Assembly: GCA_029945445.1 (NCBI GenBank)
Contig: JAQSCO010000051.1
Location: 62,001-126,000 of the forward strand
Reading direction: 5' to 3'
Source: Lacunisphaera sp.
GTDB lineage: Bacteria; Verrucomicrobiota; Verrucomicrobiia; Opitutales; Opitutaceae
Length of the DNA stretch: 64,000 nt
The position numbers and the translations under genes were made by a program. Positions 34,970 through 43,468 of the stretch are shown piece by piece (within the stretch, counting starts at the first letter, position 1; the number at the start of each line of letters is the position of its first letter). The notes under the pieces were generated by a model. That model searched no databases. It was given only the letters and a program-made list of their open reading frames with translations, and had not been told where the DNA came from.

Positions 34970-35527
34970 TCACACCGTCGTCAGTTCCTTCTCCTTGTGG
35001 GCGAGGTGCGTGTCGATGTCCTTGATCGCCTTGTCGGTGGCGGTCTGGATCTCCTTCTCGAGGCGCTTCTCCTCATCCTCGGACATCTTGCCGTCCTTCT
35101 TGGCCTTCTTGACGGCCTCCATGGCGTCGCGGCGGCCGTGCCGGAGATTGACGCGGCCCTCCTCGGCGAGGCGGTGGGCAATCTTGACGAACTCGAGGCG
35201 GCGTTCCTTGGAGAGGTCGGGCAGGGGCATCCGGATGAGGCCGCCGTCCACGATCGGGTTGATGCCGAGGTTGGCCTGCTGGAGCGCCTTTTCCACGGCG
35301 CGGAGGAGGCCCTTGTCCCACGGCTGGACCTGGATGAGGCGCGCGTCGGGGGTGGAGATGGCGGCGCACTCCTTGAGGCGCATCATCGAGCCGTAGGCCT
35401 CGACCATCACGCCCTCGACCATGGCGGGGGACGCCTTGCCGGTGTGGATGGTGGAGAACTCGTGCAGGGTGTGGTCGACGGCCTTCTTGAAGCGGTTGGT
35501 GACGTCGGTGAGGATGGGGTGGCTCAT
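34970..35527 (-). CDS. frr: Ribosome recycling factor
   Basis: A 185-residue protein, the standard RRF length. The start is ATG 35527 (MSHPILTDVTNRFKKAVDHT). Conserved stretches include FSTIHTGKASPAMVEGVMVE, VQPWDKGLLRAVEKALQQAN, NLGINPIVDGGLIRMPLPDL and the three-helix C-terminus RHGRRDAMEAVKKAKKDGKM. RRF works with EF-G to split the 70S ribosome after termination. It follows pyrH in the same orientation with a 68-base spacer that carries an AT-rich direct repeat; the pyrH-frr pairing is conserved in many bacteria. Confidence 0.97.
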   Translation of the reverse strand: MSHPILTDVTNRFKKAVDHTLHEFSTIHTGKASPAMVEGVMVEAYGSMMRLKECAAISTPDARLIQVQPWDKGLLRAVEKALQQANLGINPIVDGGLIRMPLPDLSKERRLEFVKIAHRLAEEGRVNLRHGRRDAMEAVKKAKKDGKMSEDEEKRLEKEIQTATDKAIKDIDTHLAHKEKELTTV

Positions 35528-35595
35528 GGGATTTTCGATTTTGGATTGCGGATTTTCGATTGGGCCCGCGGCGGGCCCGGCGTATCCCGGCTGAC
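35528..35595. repeat. AT-rich near-tandem repeat in the pyrH-frr spacer
   Basis: GGATTTTCGATTTTGGATTG is followed by GGATTTTCGATTGGG (35529-35563), an imperfect direct repeat in an otherwise GC-rich region, and then by GGGCCCGCGGCGGGCCC, a short palindrome. The spacer resembles the AT-rich linker between the Fur-like gene and sufC (about 9781-9811). Degenerate intergenic repeats of this kind do not code for protein; here they read as PIENPQSKIENP in one frame. Confidence 0.5.
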
Positions 35596-36330
35596 TCAGT
35601 TGTGGACGAGCGTGCCGATCTTCTCGCCCTTGACGGCCTTCAGGATGGCGTGCTCGTCGTCGAGGTTGAAGACGAGGATCGGCACGTTGTTGTCGAGGCA
35701 GAGCGAGAAGGCGGTCGAGTCCATGACGTTGAGCCGCTGGCGGAGGGCGTCGACGAAGGTGAGCTCGTCGTAGCGGACGGCGTCGGGGTGCTTCTTCGGG
35801 TCCTTGTCGTAGATGCCGTCGACCTTGGTGGCCTTCATGATGATGTCGGCGTGCAGCTCGGAGGCGCGGAGGGCGGCGGTGGTGTCGGTCGAGAAGTACG
35901 GGTTGCCCGTGCCGGCGACGAAGATGACGACGCGCTTCTTCTCGAGGTGGCGCATGGCGCGGCGCATGATGAACGGCTCGGCGATCTGGTTCATCGGGAT
36001 GGCGGACTGGACGCGGGTCTTGACGCCCATTTTTTCGAGGCAGTCCATGATCGCGAGGCCGTTGATGACGGTGGCGAGCATGCCCATGTAGTCGCCGGTG
36101 GTGCGGTCGACGCCGCGCTTGGCGCCCTGCAGGCCGCGGAAGATGTTGCCGCCGCCGATGACGACGCAGACCTGCACGCCGAGGTCGTGGATTTCCTTCA
36201 CCTGTTCGCACATCCGCTCGAGCGTGGCGGCGTCGATCGGCTCCGTGCCCTTGCCCCGCAATACCTCGCCGCTCAGCTTGAGGACAATGCGCTGGTATTT
36301 GACGGTGGTGGCGGCGGTCTTGGCGGGCAT
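35596..36330 (-). CDS. pyrH: UMP kinase
   Basis: A 244-residue protein of the amino acid kinase fold, of normal length. Signatures are [68 protein letters not shown] and [17 protein letters not shown]. It phosphorylates UMP to UDP and is usually regulated by GTP and UTP. It is upstream of frr. The commonly linked rpsB and tsf genes are not here. Confidence 0.97.
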   Translation of the reverse strand: MPAKTAATTVKYQRIVLKLSGEVLRGKGTEPIDAATLERMCEQVKEIHDLGVQVCVVIGGGNIFRGLQGAKRGVDRTTGDYMGMLATVINGLAIMDCLEKMGVKTRVQSAIPMNQIAEPFIMRRAMRHLEKKRVVIFVAGTGNPYFSTDTTAALRASELHADIIMKATKVDGIYDKDPKKHPDAVRYDELTFVDALRQRLNVMDSTAFSLCLDNNVPILVFNLDDEHAILKAVKGEKIGTLVHN

Positions 36331-36406
36331 TGGGTGCCATGAAACCGCCCGCCAAAAGCGGCGTCAATGCCCGAGATTCGGGGCCGGCGGACAGATTTGG
36401 TTTGGC

Positions 36407-36451
36407 TGGAGGGCCCATCTCCTGATGGGCCGCGGCTCAGCGGGAGCCGAG
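36407..36451. repeat. Cloverleaf-type intergenic repeat, copy 1 (partly decayed)
   Basis: This 45-base segment is 43/45 identical to 40836-40880. GGCCCATC (36412-36419) and GATGGGCC (36424-36431) form a perfect 8-bp hairpin. The second hairpin (GGCTCAGC with GCCGAG) and the closing GGAG/CTCC stem seen in copy 2 have decayed. It lies in the 231-base gap between pyrH and the VOC gene, which holds nothing else that I can support. Confidence 0.8.
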
Positions 36452-36561
36452 AGCTTCGTCGCGGCTTCTTTCACTGATGAACTCCGCGGCCGTTCATTAG
36501 GAAATTGCCTCGATCCGCGGCGTCGTGCGTCATGGGCCGTGCGCTTTCGCGCCCACCCCGC

Positions 36562-36951
36562 ATGAAATTCGAACACTTCGCCCTGAACGTCCCGGATGCG
36601 CGCGCGATGAGCGCCTGGTATGTGCAGCACCTCGGCCTGACCGTGCTCAAAAGCCTGCCGGTCGCGCCGCACACGCACTTCCTCGGCGACGACACGGGCC
36701 GGGTGTTCGTGGAGTTCTACTCGAACCCGGCGGCGCCGTATCCCGATTATGCGGCCGGGCATCCGCTGGTGCTGCACCTCGCGTTCTTCGCGCCTGAGGC
36801 CGGCGCCGTGGCGCAGCGTCTCACGGCGGCCGGCGCCACCCCGTTTTCCGATGACAAGATGCCCGACGGCTCGCGCCTGATCTTTGTGCGCGACCCGTGG
36901 GGCGTGCCCGTGCAGCTTTGCCAGCGCGCACAGCCTTTCCCCGGATTCTAG
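36562..36951 (+). CDS. VOC (glyoxalase-fold) family protein
   Basis: A 129-residue protein from ATG 36562 (MKFEHFALNVPDARAMSAWY). It has the paired beta-alpha-beta modules of the vicinal oxygen chelate fold: EHFALNVPDARAMSAWYVQH, then HPLVLHLAFFAPEAGAVAQR and DPWGVPVQLCQR. His and Glu residues that could bind metal are at EHFALNV, HLAF and VFVEFYS. Members include glyoxalases, dioxygenases and resistance proteins; the reaction is unknown. It is 26 bases upstream of the large LamG gene on the same strand. Confidence 0.85.
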   Translation: MKFEHFALNVPDARAMSAWYVQHLGLTVLKSLPVAPHTHFLGDDTGRVFVEFYSNPAAPYPDYAAGHPLVLHLAFFAPEAGAVAQRLTAAGATPFSDDKMPDGSRLIFVRDPWGVPVQLCQRAQPFPGF

Positions 36952-36977
36952 GTCTCAACTGTCCGCCTTTCCCTGCC

Positions 36978-39900
36978 ATGCTTCCTTCGCGCTGTTACCC
37001 CCGGCTGCGTTGGTGGTCACTCGCCGCCAGCCTGACCGCTGCCCTCGTCGCTTCCGCTGCCGGGCCCGGCCTGCTGTTTTATGCGTCGGGCGAGCACGGC
37101 ACGACCGCCGAGGTCGCGGCCGACGGCACGGCGCAGCCGACCTTTGACTTCCAAGTCACGCCGGTGGCCGATGGCGCGAAGGGCGCCGCGCTGAGTTGCG
37201 GGGATACCCAGCGCCTCGCCTGGCGCGCCCCGGGCAACATCTACGCGCAGCGCGGCACGCTGTCGTTCTTCTGGCGCTCGCGCTATCCGGTCGGGCCGAC
37301 GGAATTTCCCGTCTTCCGCGTCGGCTACGCCGACCACTCCAGCTGGGACATGGTCTGGCTCCGCCTCGACTACAACGGCCACGGCTTCGACGCCTTCGTG
37401 ACTGACGCCAGCCTCAGCCGCACGCGCGTGTCGGTGACGCTGCCGGAATTCCCAAAGCCCGACCAATGGACGCACCTCGCCCTCGCCTGGGACGAGACAC
37501 GCGGCATCCGGTTTTATGTGAACGGCCAGCTGGCCGCGGAAAACAAGACTACCGCGGTCTACAACGCCGCGCTCGACCAGTTCGGCCCGCACTCGCGCAT
37601 CATCAGCCCCTACAATGTGCAGAGTGACTACAACTTTGTCCGCGGCGGCGACATTGACGAGATCCGCATCTATGACCGGATGGTTGATGACGCGGCGGTG
37701 GCCACACTGGCGAAGGGCGACGCGCCGGCGCTTTCGCCGCCGGCCGCGCGCAGCCTCGCCGATGCGGCGACGCGTGACGAATGGAACCTGCGCTACGGCT
37801 GGAACCGCGAGGCCCCGCCGCTGCTGCCTGCGACGAATGTTTCCGTGCGCAAGGTCGAGATCACCGACGCCTACGACCTGAAGCGCTGGTGGTGGAAGGC
37901 GACCGACGGCATCCGCGAGACGACTTGGCCCGGCGTCTACAACCGCTCGCGCCTGCCCGGCCGGCACGACTACTTCACGCTGCCCGACTGGGACTGCTAT
38001 TCGCTTTCGGGCCAGGCCATCACGTTCGCGCTGCCGGCCGAGCCGATAAACCACCTGGAGATTTCCGGCGCGGCCTGGGGCAAAATGGAATTGCTGCCGG
38101 CGGGCACGGAGAATGAGACCGCGAGCGAAGCGAAAGCCGAGGCGGTGCTCTTCGAGCGTGCGAAAGGACAGGAGAAGACCGTGCATGCGCTGGCGTCGCC
38201 GCTCGCCGGCCGGGAAATCCGCTTTACGAACATCGAGCAGGAGGAGCCCATCGGCGAATTGTCCGCCTACAACGTCACGGCGGGGGTCGAGCCGGCCGGC
38301 AGCACCAAGCTGGAGTTCCGGCTCGCGGGTCCGGGAATGCTGTCCTCTTCGGCGGCCGGGCTCGGCTCATTGTTTGGCTTCATCAAAGGCCGCTTCGCAC
38401 CGGACGAGCGTTCGAACATCGTGGCGCGTCCGGCAAACTTGCCGCTGCCGATGTTGGATTACCCCACATTCTTGGCGATGCCGGTGGTCCACGTGGCCAT
38501 TCCCGATACCTGGGACAATCGCACCGACGGGCTCGACGGCATCGCGCTCGAGCTGCCCGCCCTCCATTTGAAGCCGACGCACGGTGACCTGATTGTTTTC
38601 AACATCCAGGTGAAGGATCCGCTGTGGCCGTTGCGGAACATGCTCGATTTCTCCTTCAGTGTGAAACCGGGCGAGGCGCACACCCTCTGGCTCGACCTGC
38701 GCGACCGCCTGCTGCCCGCGGGCAAACCCCTCTACCTCACGCTGGCGTCGGCGGATCCCGAGTTTAACGAGCTCACCTTGTTCGGGGCGAAGCTCCGCCT
38801 CGTCTTCAAGCCCCGCGAGGCCGCGCGGGCCGAGCACGAGCTCGACCGCTTCACGCAGGCGCGCGACAGCTACGCGATGCTCGTCGAGGAGCACCCGCAC
38901 AGCGACAAGTTCGCGCTGTGGGTGCGCTTCGAGTCCGACCTGAAGGACCTGCTGCGCGTCAACCCCGACCACGTGCTCGGCCGGCAGTATGCGGCCATCG
39001 GGATGGGCGCGCCGCGGCCGGCGTTCACGCAACCGGCGCCGCCGGCGGGTGTGCCGCTCTGGGCGTTCCGGCAGGTGGAGGCGCTGCGCCGCGTCCAGAA
39101 ATTCACGGACTGGTGGATCGACCACCGGCAGATCGCGAACGGCGAGTTCGGCGGCGGCATCTCCGACGACGTGGACCTGCTCAACCTCTGGCCGGGCGTC
39201 GCGCTGATGGGCGCCGAGCCGGAGAAGATCGGCCGTTCCCTGCACGCGCTGCTCGAGGCCGCCTTCAACAACGGGATGTTCACGCACGGCCTGTCCACCA
39301 TCCAGGCCGACGAACTCCATAGCTATGAGGAAGGCATCAATTGTCTCGGGCAGAATCTCATCCTGGACTACGGCAGTCCGCGCCAGCTCGAGCGCGCGAT
39401 GGCGACGGCGCGCGGCACGGCGGGCCTCACCGGCGTGAACGCTGCCGGCCACCGCCACATCCGCAGCTCGTATTTCAGCGGCACGAGGTTCGCCACCGAG
39501 GAACCGTGGGGCTACACGAAGCCGTATTCCTACCTGCTGCTGCAGCCGAGCCAGCTGCTCGTGGATTTCAACGGCAACCCGGTCGCGAAAAAAATGCTGC
39601 TGGAACTCGCCGACGGCCTCCTCGCGCACCGCCGGCCGGACGGGAAGGGCGGCCACGCGACGGCGTTGGCGGTGCGCTTCCAGGATGACCGGGAAGCGGT
39701 CGCGAACCGGAATTACTTTCCCTGGCCGCTATTCTGGAGCAGCTGGAAATGGACCGGCGACCGGCGCTACCTCGATCCCATCCTCGACGGCGGCACGACC
39801 TCGCTGATGGCCGTCAACGCGAACGTGATCGACACCCTCGGGCTCCGCGCCGAGTGGGCCCCGCGCATCCTGGGCGGCGAGCGCGGCCGGCCGGCCGAGG

Positions 39901-40811
39901 GCCGCCTGCCGGACGGCCGCGACACGCCGCGCGCCGCCCCCGTGGGGGCGGATCCCACGCGCGTTTCCGGTGCGGGGCATTTCGGCTGGCAGCTGACGGG
40001 CGACAAGAGTGCGCTCGAGAACCTTTACGCCCGGCAGATCGAGGAGATGGCGGGCGGCGAATTCATCAACACCGAGGGCAGCCTCTGGATCGACCGGGTC
40101 GGCGTCCCGACCAGCGAGCTGCAACGCGCGCGCCTCGGCGGCGTCGCGCTCGCGCGCAACGCCACTTTTCCCGGCCACACGGTGAGCTGGCAGTTCGCCG
40201 CGCCGGCGGCGGCCGACAGTGTCGCGCTGCTCGTGCCCGATGCGACGCCGACGAGCTTCAAGGTCATCGCGTATAATCTTACCGCGGCGCCGGCGCACGC
40301 CACGATGACCGGCTGGAACGTCGACCCGGGCCAGTGGGAGATCACCCAGGGCATCGACACCGACGGCGACGACCTCGCCGACGAGTCGCTCGCGACGCGC
40401 ACGGCGGTGTTCGAGCGTTCGCGGTCCGTCGACCTCACTTTCGCGCCCGGCGCGACCACGGTGCTGACCTGCAAGCTCAAGACGCCCGGCACGCCCCATT
40501 GGACGCGGCCCGATCTCGGGATTGATCCGGAGGACGTGGCGGTGCAGGGCCGCGAGGTGCGCGTGACGGTGCACAGCCTCGGCTCGGTGCCGGCGCCCGC
40601 GACGGTCGTGGCGCTGCGCGACAGCGCGGGCCGGACGCTCGCGCAGGAAAAAATTCCCGCCCTCGAGGCGCCGGTGGACCTGCAGCCGCGGACCGCGGTC
40701 GTGACGCTGCGCCTCCCCGTGGGCGCCGAGGCGCAGGGCGGCACGGTGGAAATAAATCCGGCGCAGCAGTTCGAGGAAATCACGATGCGCAACAACGCGG
40801 TGAAACTGTAG
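36978..40811 (+). CDS. Large secreted multidomain protein: LamG, toroid-like region, CARDB-like tail
   Basis: A 1277-residue protein from ATG 36978 with a signal peptide (LAASLTAALVASAAG). Residues about 30-230 are a LamG/concanavalin-like domain (GTLSFFWRSRYPVG, QWTHLALAWDETRGIRFYVN, VRGGDIDEIRIYDRMVDD). Residues about 250-560 are beta-rich. About 640-1080 is helical with toroid-like patterns (LHALLEAAFNNGMFTHGLST, NYFPWPLFWSSWKWTGDRRY). The last 110 residues (PDLGIDPEDVAVQGREVRVT) resemble a CARDB adhesion module. No catalytic motif is recognised with confidence; a polysaccharide lyase or hydrolase is plausible from the toroid and context. A second LamG gene lies directly downstream on the other strand. 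Confidence 0.75.
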   Translation: MLPSRCYPRLRWWSLAASLTAALVASAAGPGLLFYASGEHGTTAEVAADGTAQPTFDFQVTPVADGAKGAALSCGDTQRLAWRAPGNIYAQRGTLSFFWRSRYPVGPTEFPVFRVGYADHSSWDMVWLRLDYNGHGFDAFVTDASLSRTRVSVTLPEFPKPDQWTHLALAWDETRGIRFYVNGQLAAENKTTAVYNAALDQFGPHSRIISPYNVQSDYNFVRGGDIDEIRIYDRMVDDAAVATLAKGDAPALSPPAARSLADAATRDEWNLRYGWNREAPPLLPATNVSVRKVEITDAYDLKRWWWKATDGIRETTWPGVYNRSRLPGRHDYFTLPDWDCYSLSGQAITFALPAEPINHLEISGAAWGKMELLPAGTENETASEAKAEAVLFERAKGQEKTVHALASPLAGREIRFTNIEQEEPIGELSAYNVTAGVEPAGSTKLEFRLAGPGMLSSSAAGLGSLFGFIKGRFAPDERSNIVARPANLPLPMLDYPTFLAMPVVHVAIPDTWDNRTDGLDGIALELPALHLKPTHGDLIVFNIQVKDPLWPLRNMLDFSFSVKPGEAHTLWLDLRDRLLPAGKPLYLTLASADPEFNELTLFGAKLRLVFKPREAARAEHELDRFTQARDSYAMLVEEHPHSDKFALWVRFESDLKDLLRVNPDHVLGRQYAAIGMGAPRPAFTQPAPPAGVPLWAFRQVEALRRVQKFTDWWIDHRQIANGEFGGGISDDVDLLNLWPGVALMGAEPEKIGRSLHALLEAAFNNGMFTHGLSTIQADELHSYEEGINCLGQNLILDYGSPRQLERAMATARGTAGLTGVNAAGHRHIRSSYFSGTRFATEEPWGYTKPYSYLLLQPSQLLVDFNGNPVAKKMLLELADGLLAHRRPDGKGGHATALAVRFQDDREAVANRNYFPWPLFWSSWKWTGDRRYLDPILDGGTTSLMAVNANVIDTLGLRAEWAPRILGGERGRPAEGRLPDGRDTPRAAPVGADPTRVSGAGHFGWQLTGDKSALENLYARQIEEMAGGEFINTEGSLWIDRVGVPTSELQRARLGGVALARNATFPGHTVSWQFAAPAAADSVALLVPDATPTSFKVIAYNLTAAPAHATMTGWNVDPGQWEITQGIDTDGDDLADESLATRTAVFERSRSVDLTFAPGATTVLTCKLKTPGTPHWTRPDLGIDPEDVAVQGREVRVTVHSLGSVPAPATVVALRDSAGRTLAQEKIPALEAPVDLQPRTAVVTLRLPVGAEAQGGTVEINPAQQFEEITMRNNAVKL

Positions 40812-40835
40812 GCGGGATCGCTGATCCTGCCTTTT

Positions 40836-40886
40836 TGGAGGGCCCATCTCCCGATGGGCCGCGGCTCAGCGGGAGCTGAGCCCTCC
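40836..40886. repeat. Cloverleaf-type intergenic repeat, copy 2 (intact)
   Basis: Two perfect 8-bp hairpins (GGCCCATC/GATGGGCC at 40841-40860 and GGCTCAGC/GCTGAGCC at 40863-40882) are closed by GGAG (40837-40840) and CTCC (40883-40886), so the element can fold as a three-way junction. It lies between two convergent genes (LamG + stop at 40811, LamG - stop at 40891) and may serve as a bidirectional 3' end. Confidence 0.85.
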
Positions 40887-40890
40887 TCCC

Positions 40891-41544
40891 TCAAGGCATC
40901 CGCTGCAGCTGCACCGGCGCGAGTGCCGCCGGATGGAAACGCACCTCGGCGATCCGGCCCTTGAACCAGTAGACCTTGTTCTGCCGGACCCCCAGGGAGA
41001 TCCGGCCGGCCGTCATCGGGCCGAACTCCACGTCGGCCTCGAGTTCCTTTTCGCCGTTGATGAAATGCGTCATGTGCCTGCCGTCGTAGCTCACCGCCGC
41101 CCAATACCAGCGGCCCGTCGGGTGAACACGATGCGGGTCGATGAGCGGCTGCCCCTTGGTGGTGTTGCCGAGGAAAGTGTCGAGCCACCAGCCGCCGTGA
41201 CCGTCGAGGCGCGTCTCGATCATCACGCGCCAGACCGGATCCTGGATGTGCACAAAGCGCTGCGCCTCGAGGCCGCCCTCCTCGGGTTGGAATAGGATTT
41301 CGACCGTGAACGCCTTCCAGCCGTCGAGCGGGTTGACGGGAATGAAAAGGCCGTCGCTCGTACCGTTGAACAGCACGGCCGGGCCGGCCGGCTCCATGAC
41401 GACCCGCGGCGCGCCCAGCACCTCGGTCGCGTGACCGCCGACTTGCGCGGTCTGGTCGAGCCGCCAGATCACCGGCGCCGGTGCGGCGGCCCGACTGGAG
41501 GCGGCCAGCAGGCAAGAGAGCGCGAGCGCGGCGAAACGGGACAT
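40891..41544 (-). CDS. Secreted LamG-domain protein
   Basis: A 217-residue protein with a signal peptide (FAALALSCLLAASSRAAA). The remainder is a single LamG/concanavalin-like jelly roll: AVLFNGTSDGLFIPVNPLDG, FTVEILFQPEEGG, YWAAVSYDGRHMTHFINGEK, ISLGVRQNKVYWFKGRIAEV. These domains bind or, in some subgroups, act on glycans; no catalytic residues are evident. It converges with the 1277-residue LamG protein across the cloverleaf repeat, which suggests a shared polysaccharide role. Confidence 0.85.
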   Translation of the reverse strand: MSRFAALALSCLLAASSRAAAPAPVIWRLDQTAQVGGHATEVLGAPRVVMEPAGPAVLFNGTSDGLFIPVNPLDGWKAFTVEILFQPEEGGLEAQRFVHIQDPVWRVMIETRLDGHGGWWLDTFLGNTTKGQPLIDPHRVHPTGRWYWAAVSYDGRHMTHFINGEKELEADVEFGPMTAGRISLGVRQNKVYWFKGRIAEVRFHPAALAPVQLQRMP

Positions 41545-41947
41545 GGAGCGGGACGAAAAAATTGGCTGCCCGACGGACTAGCGAGAATCGAACCCCGATG
41601 AATCCTTCAGAGGGGAATTCATCAGGAATCCCCGGCTCAGGTCAAAGGAAGTGCGCTATATAATCTCTTTCAGGCGCAAGGAAGGGTGTGGATTCATCAG
41701 TTTCATCAGGAATCCGAGCTATTCATCAGGGTTAGAGTCATATAGCGCGCCCGCTGCAGCTGTCATGGAGAACTGGCTGATAGGTGCTGGAAAGGAACCC
41801 GTCTGTCCGGCAGATTTTCGACCACGACTGGCTGCACCTGTTTGCGCTGCAAGGGAGCTATTGTTTCCGCTACCGCGCTGGCCAATGGCGGCGCGTGGCC
41901 TGACCACGCCGCAGTCGCCCGTTTGCTGCGTGCCGGCTGAGGCAAGG
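41545..41947. other. 403-base gap with tRNA-end-like fragment and ATTCATCAGG repeats
   Basis: No gene is supported. At 41563-41574 TGGCTGCCCGAC is identical to the 3' end of the tRNA-Gln gene at 44947-44958, and AGAATCGAAC (41585-41594) recurs at 44832-44841. ATTCATCAG occurs at 41628, 41694 and 41718 with near copies, and TCAGGTCAAA (41637) recurs near 44852. The region is lower in GC than its surroundings and looks like recombination debris. Past 41760 the composition returns to normal, without a credible frame. Confidence 0.45.
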
Positions 41948-42835
41948 TCAGTCGGCGGCGGCCGATTGGCAGGCGTCGCGCAGGGAGGCCATCGTGCGGG
42001 CGGGAAGATCGCGATGGTGGAGCAGAGCGAGGCGCGCGGCGGGGGACGGATGCAGGGGACGGAACTCCACCGTTCGGGGGGCGGTCGCCCGCAGCGTAGT
42101 GGAGACGATGGCAACCCCCTGGCCGCTCTGCACCGAAGCCAGCAGGGAGCCGCCCCCGTCCACCTCCGCGTCCACCATCAACGGCAGACCGGCCTGCGTG
42201 TAGATTTCCCGGATCAGCTTCCAGTAATCCGGGTAGTGCCGCCGGTCGTAGGCGATGAGATTTTCCCGCCGCAGGTCCGCCACCTGCACGCGTTTCTTCC
42301 GGGCGAGCGGATGCCCTGCCGGGAAGACGACGGCAAAAGTGATAGTGTGCAAGGGCCAGACGGTGAACAGTTCACTGCGTGGCACGGCGGCGGCCGGCAG
42401 GAGCGCGGCATCCAGCTGCCGGTCGCGGATGCCCGTGATCATGTCCTCGTTGGTCAGGTCGTGCAGGGTGATCTGGAGGTCGGGACGGCGGTCGGACAGG
42501 ATCTGGATAATTGCCGGCAGCCGGTTGCCGACCAGGGACGGGGCAAAGCCCAATTGCAGGGGCTGGCGGCCTTCGCGATGGAAGCGTTTGATGCGGGCCT
42601 CCGCCCCTTCGAGCTGCTCCATTATTTCGCGGATGTCCTGCAGGAACAGGTGCCCGGCCGCGGTCAGCGCCACACGGCGTGAGTCGCGTTCCAGCAGGCG
42701 CACGCCGAGCTCATCCTCCAGGCTGCGAATCTGCCGGCTGAGGGCCGGCTGCGCCACCCGATGCCGCTCGGCCGCGCGGGTGAAGTTCAGCAGCTCGGCG
42801 GTGGTGAGAAAATAGCGGAGTTGGCGCAGTTCCAT
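41948..42835 (-). CDS. LysR-family transcriptional regulator
   Basis: A 295-residue protein from ATG 42835 (MELRQLRYFLTTAELLNFTR). The winged HTH is AAERHRVAQPALSRQIRSLE then DELGVRLLERDSRRVALTAA; the remaining 200 residues are a periplasmic-binding-type effector domain (LQLGFAPSLVGNRLPAIIQI, AALLPAAAVPRSELFTVW, SVQSGQGVAIVSTTLRA). It is divergent from the SgcJ-like/NmrA-like gene pair with 83 bases between the starts. A dyad of LysR type lies in that gap, so it probably activates that pair in response to an unknown small molecule. Confidence 0.95.
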   Translation of the reverse strand: MELRQLRYFLTTAELLNFTRAAERHRVAQPALSRQIRSLEDELGVRLLERDSRRVALTAAGHLFLQDIREIMEQLEGAEARIKRFHREGRQPLQLGFAPSLVGNRLPAIIQILSDRRPDLQITLHDLTNEDMITGIRDRQLDAALLPAAAVPRSELFTVWPLHTITFAVVFPAGHPLARKKRVQVADLRRENLIAYDRRHYPDYWKLIREIYTQAGLPLMVDAEVDGGGSLLASVQSGQGVAIVSTTLRATAPRTVEFRPLHPSPAARLALLHHRDLPARTMASLRDACQSAAAD

Positions 42836-42846
42836 CGGGCTTATCC

Positions 42847-42861
42847 ATGCCGCAAAGGCAT
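42847..42861. promoter_or_regulatory. LysR-type T-N11-A dyad
   Basis: ATGCCGCAAAGGCAT is a 5-5-5 dyad (ATGCC / GGCAT) containing the T-N11-A pattern of LysR binding sites. It lies 12 bases upstream of the regulator start and 58 bases upstream of the divergent SgcJ-like start, the usual place for control of both. Confidence 0.55.
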
Positions 42862-42918
42862 CGCTGAGCAACCCTGGAAGCATTGGGCGACCGGCGCGCC
42901 CGGGCGTATGCTGCCGGC

Positions 42919-43425
42919 ATGAACCCATTCAACCTTCTTACCCGCTTGTCCTCCTCCCCGCATGGTCGCTCGGCCGGCCTCGGCCATGTTGCCGCCTTTC
43001 TCGGTCTTTCGGCCTTCGCCCTCAGCGCATCACCGGCTTCGGCCGATGATCGCGCCGATGCGACCGCCCTGCTGCGCCGTTACGAGCAGGAACTCAACGC
43101 CGGCCACACTGCGGGCATCGTGCCGCTCTACACGGCGGACGGTGTTTTCATGCCCTCCGGCGCCCCGACCGCCACGGGGTCCGCGCAGCTTCAGGGGGCC
43201 TACGACGCGGTCTTCGGCGCCATCAGGCTCGCGGTGGTCTTCACCATCGACGAGTTGGAGATCCATGGTGACATCGCCTTCGCCCGGACCACCTCCCGCG
43301 GACAGGTGACGGTGCTCGCGAACGGTCAGACCCAGGCCGAGGAAAACCGCGAGCTGTTCATCCTCCGGCGCCAGGATAACCGCTGGTTGATCGCTCGCTA
43401 CCTTTTCAACCAGCCCCGCCGCTAA
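42919..43425 (+). CDS. Secreted SgcJ/EcaC-type (SnoaL-like) protein
   Basis: A 168-residue protein from ATG 42919. An N-terminal hydrophobic segment ends ALSASPASA, so it is probably exported. The rest is a SnoaL/NTF2-like cone fold of the SgcJ/EcaC group: ATALLRRYEQELNAGHTAGI then VPLYTADGVFMPSGAPTATG, and RELFILRRQDNRWLIARYLF. Such small domains bind hydrophobic ligands or act as isomerases; no function is known for this one. It precedes the NmrA-like gene by 43 bases, and both are likely controlled by the divergent LysR regulator. Confidence 0.82.
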   Translation: MNPFNLLTRLSSSPHGRSAGLGHVAAFLGLSAFALSASPASADDRADATALLRRYEQELNAGHTAGIVPLYTADGVFMPSGAPTATGSAQLQGAYDAVFGAIRLAVVFTIDELEIHGDIAFARTTSRGQVTVLANGQTQAEENRELFILRRQDNRWLIARYLFNQPRR

Positions 43426-43468
43426 GGCCCTCCCGTTTCACCAACTGCATCCCAAACCCATCATCCCC

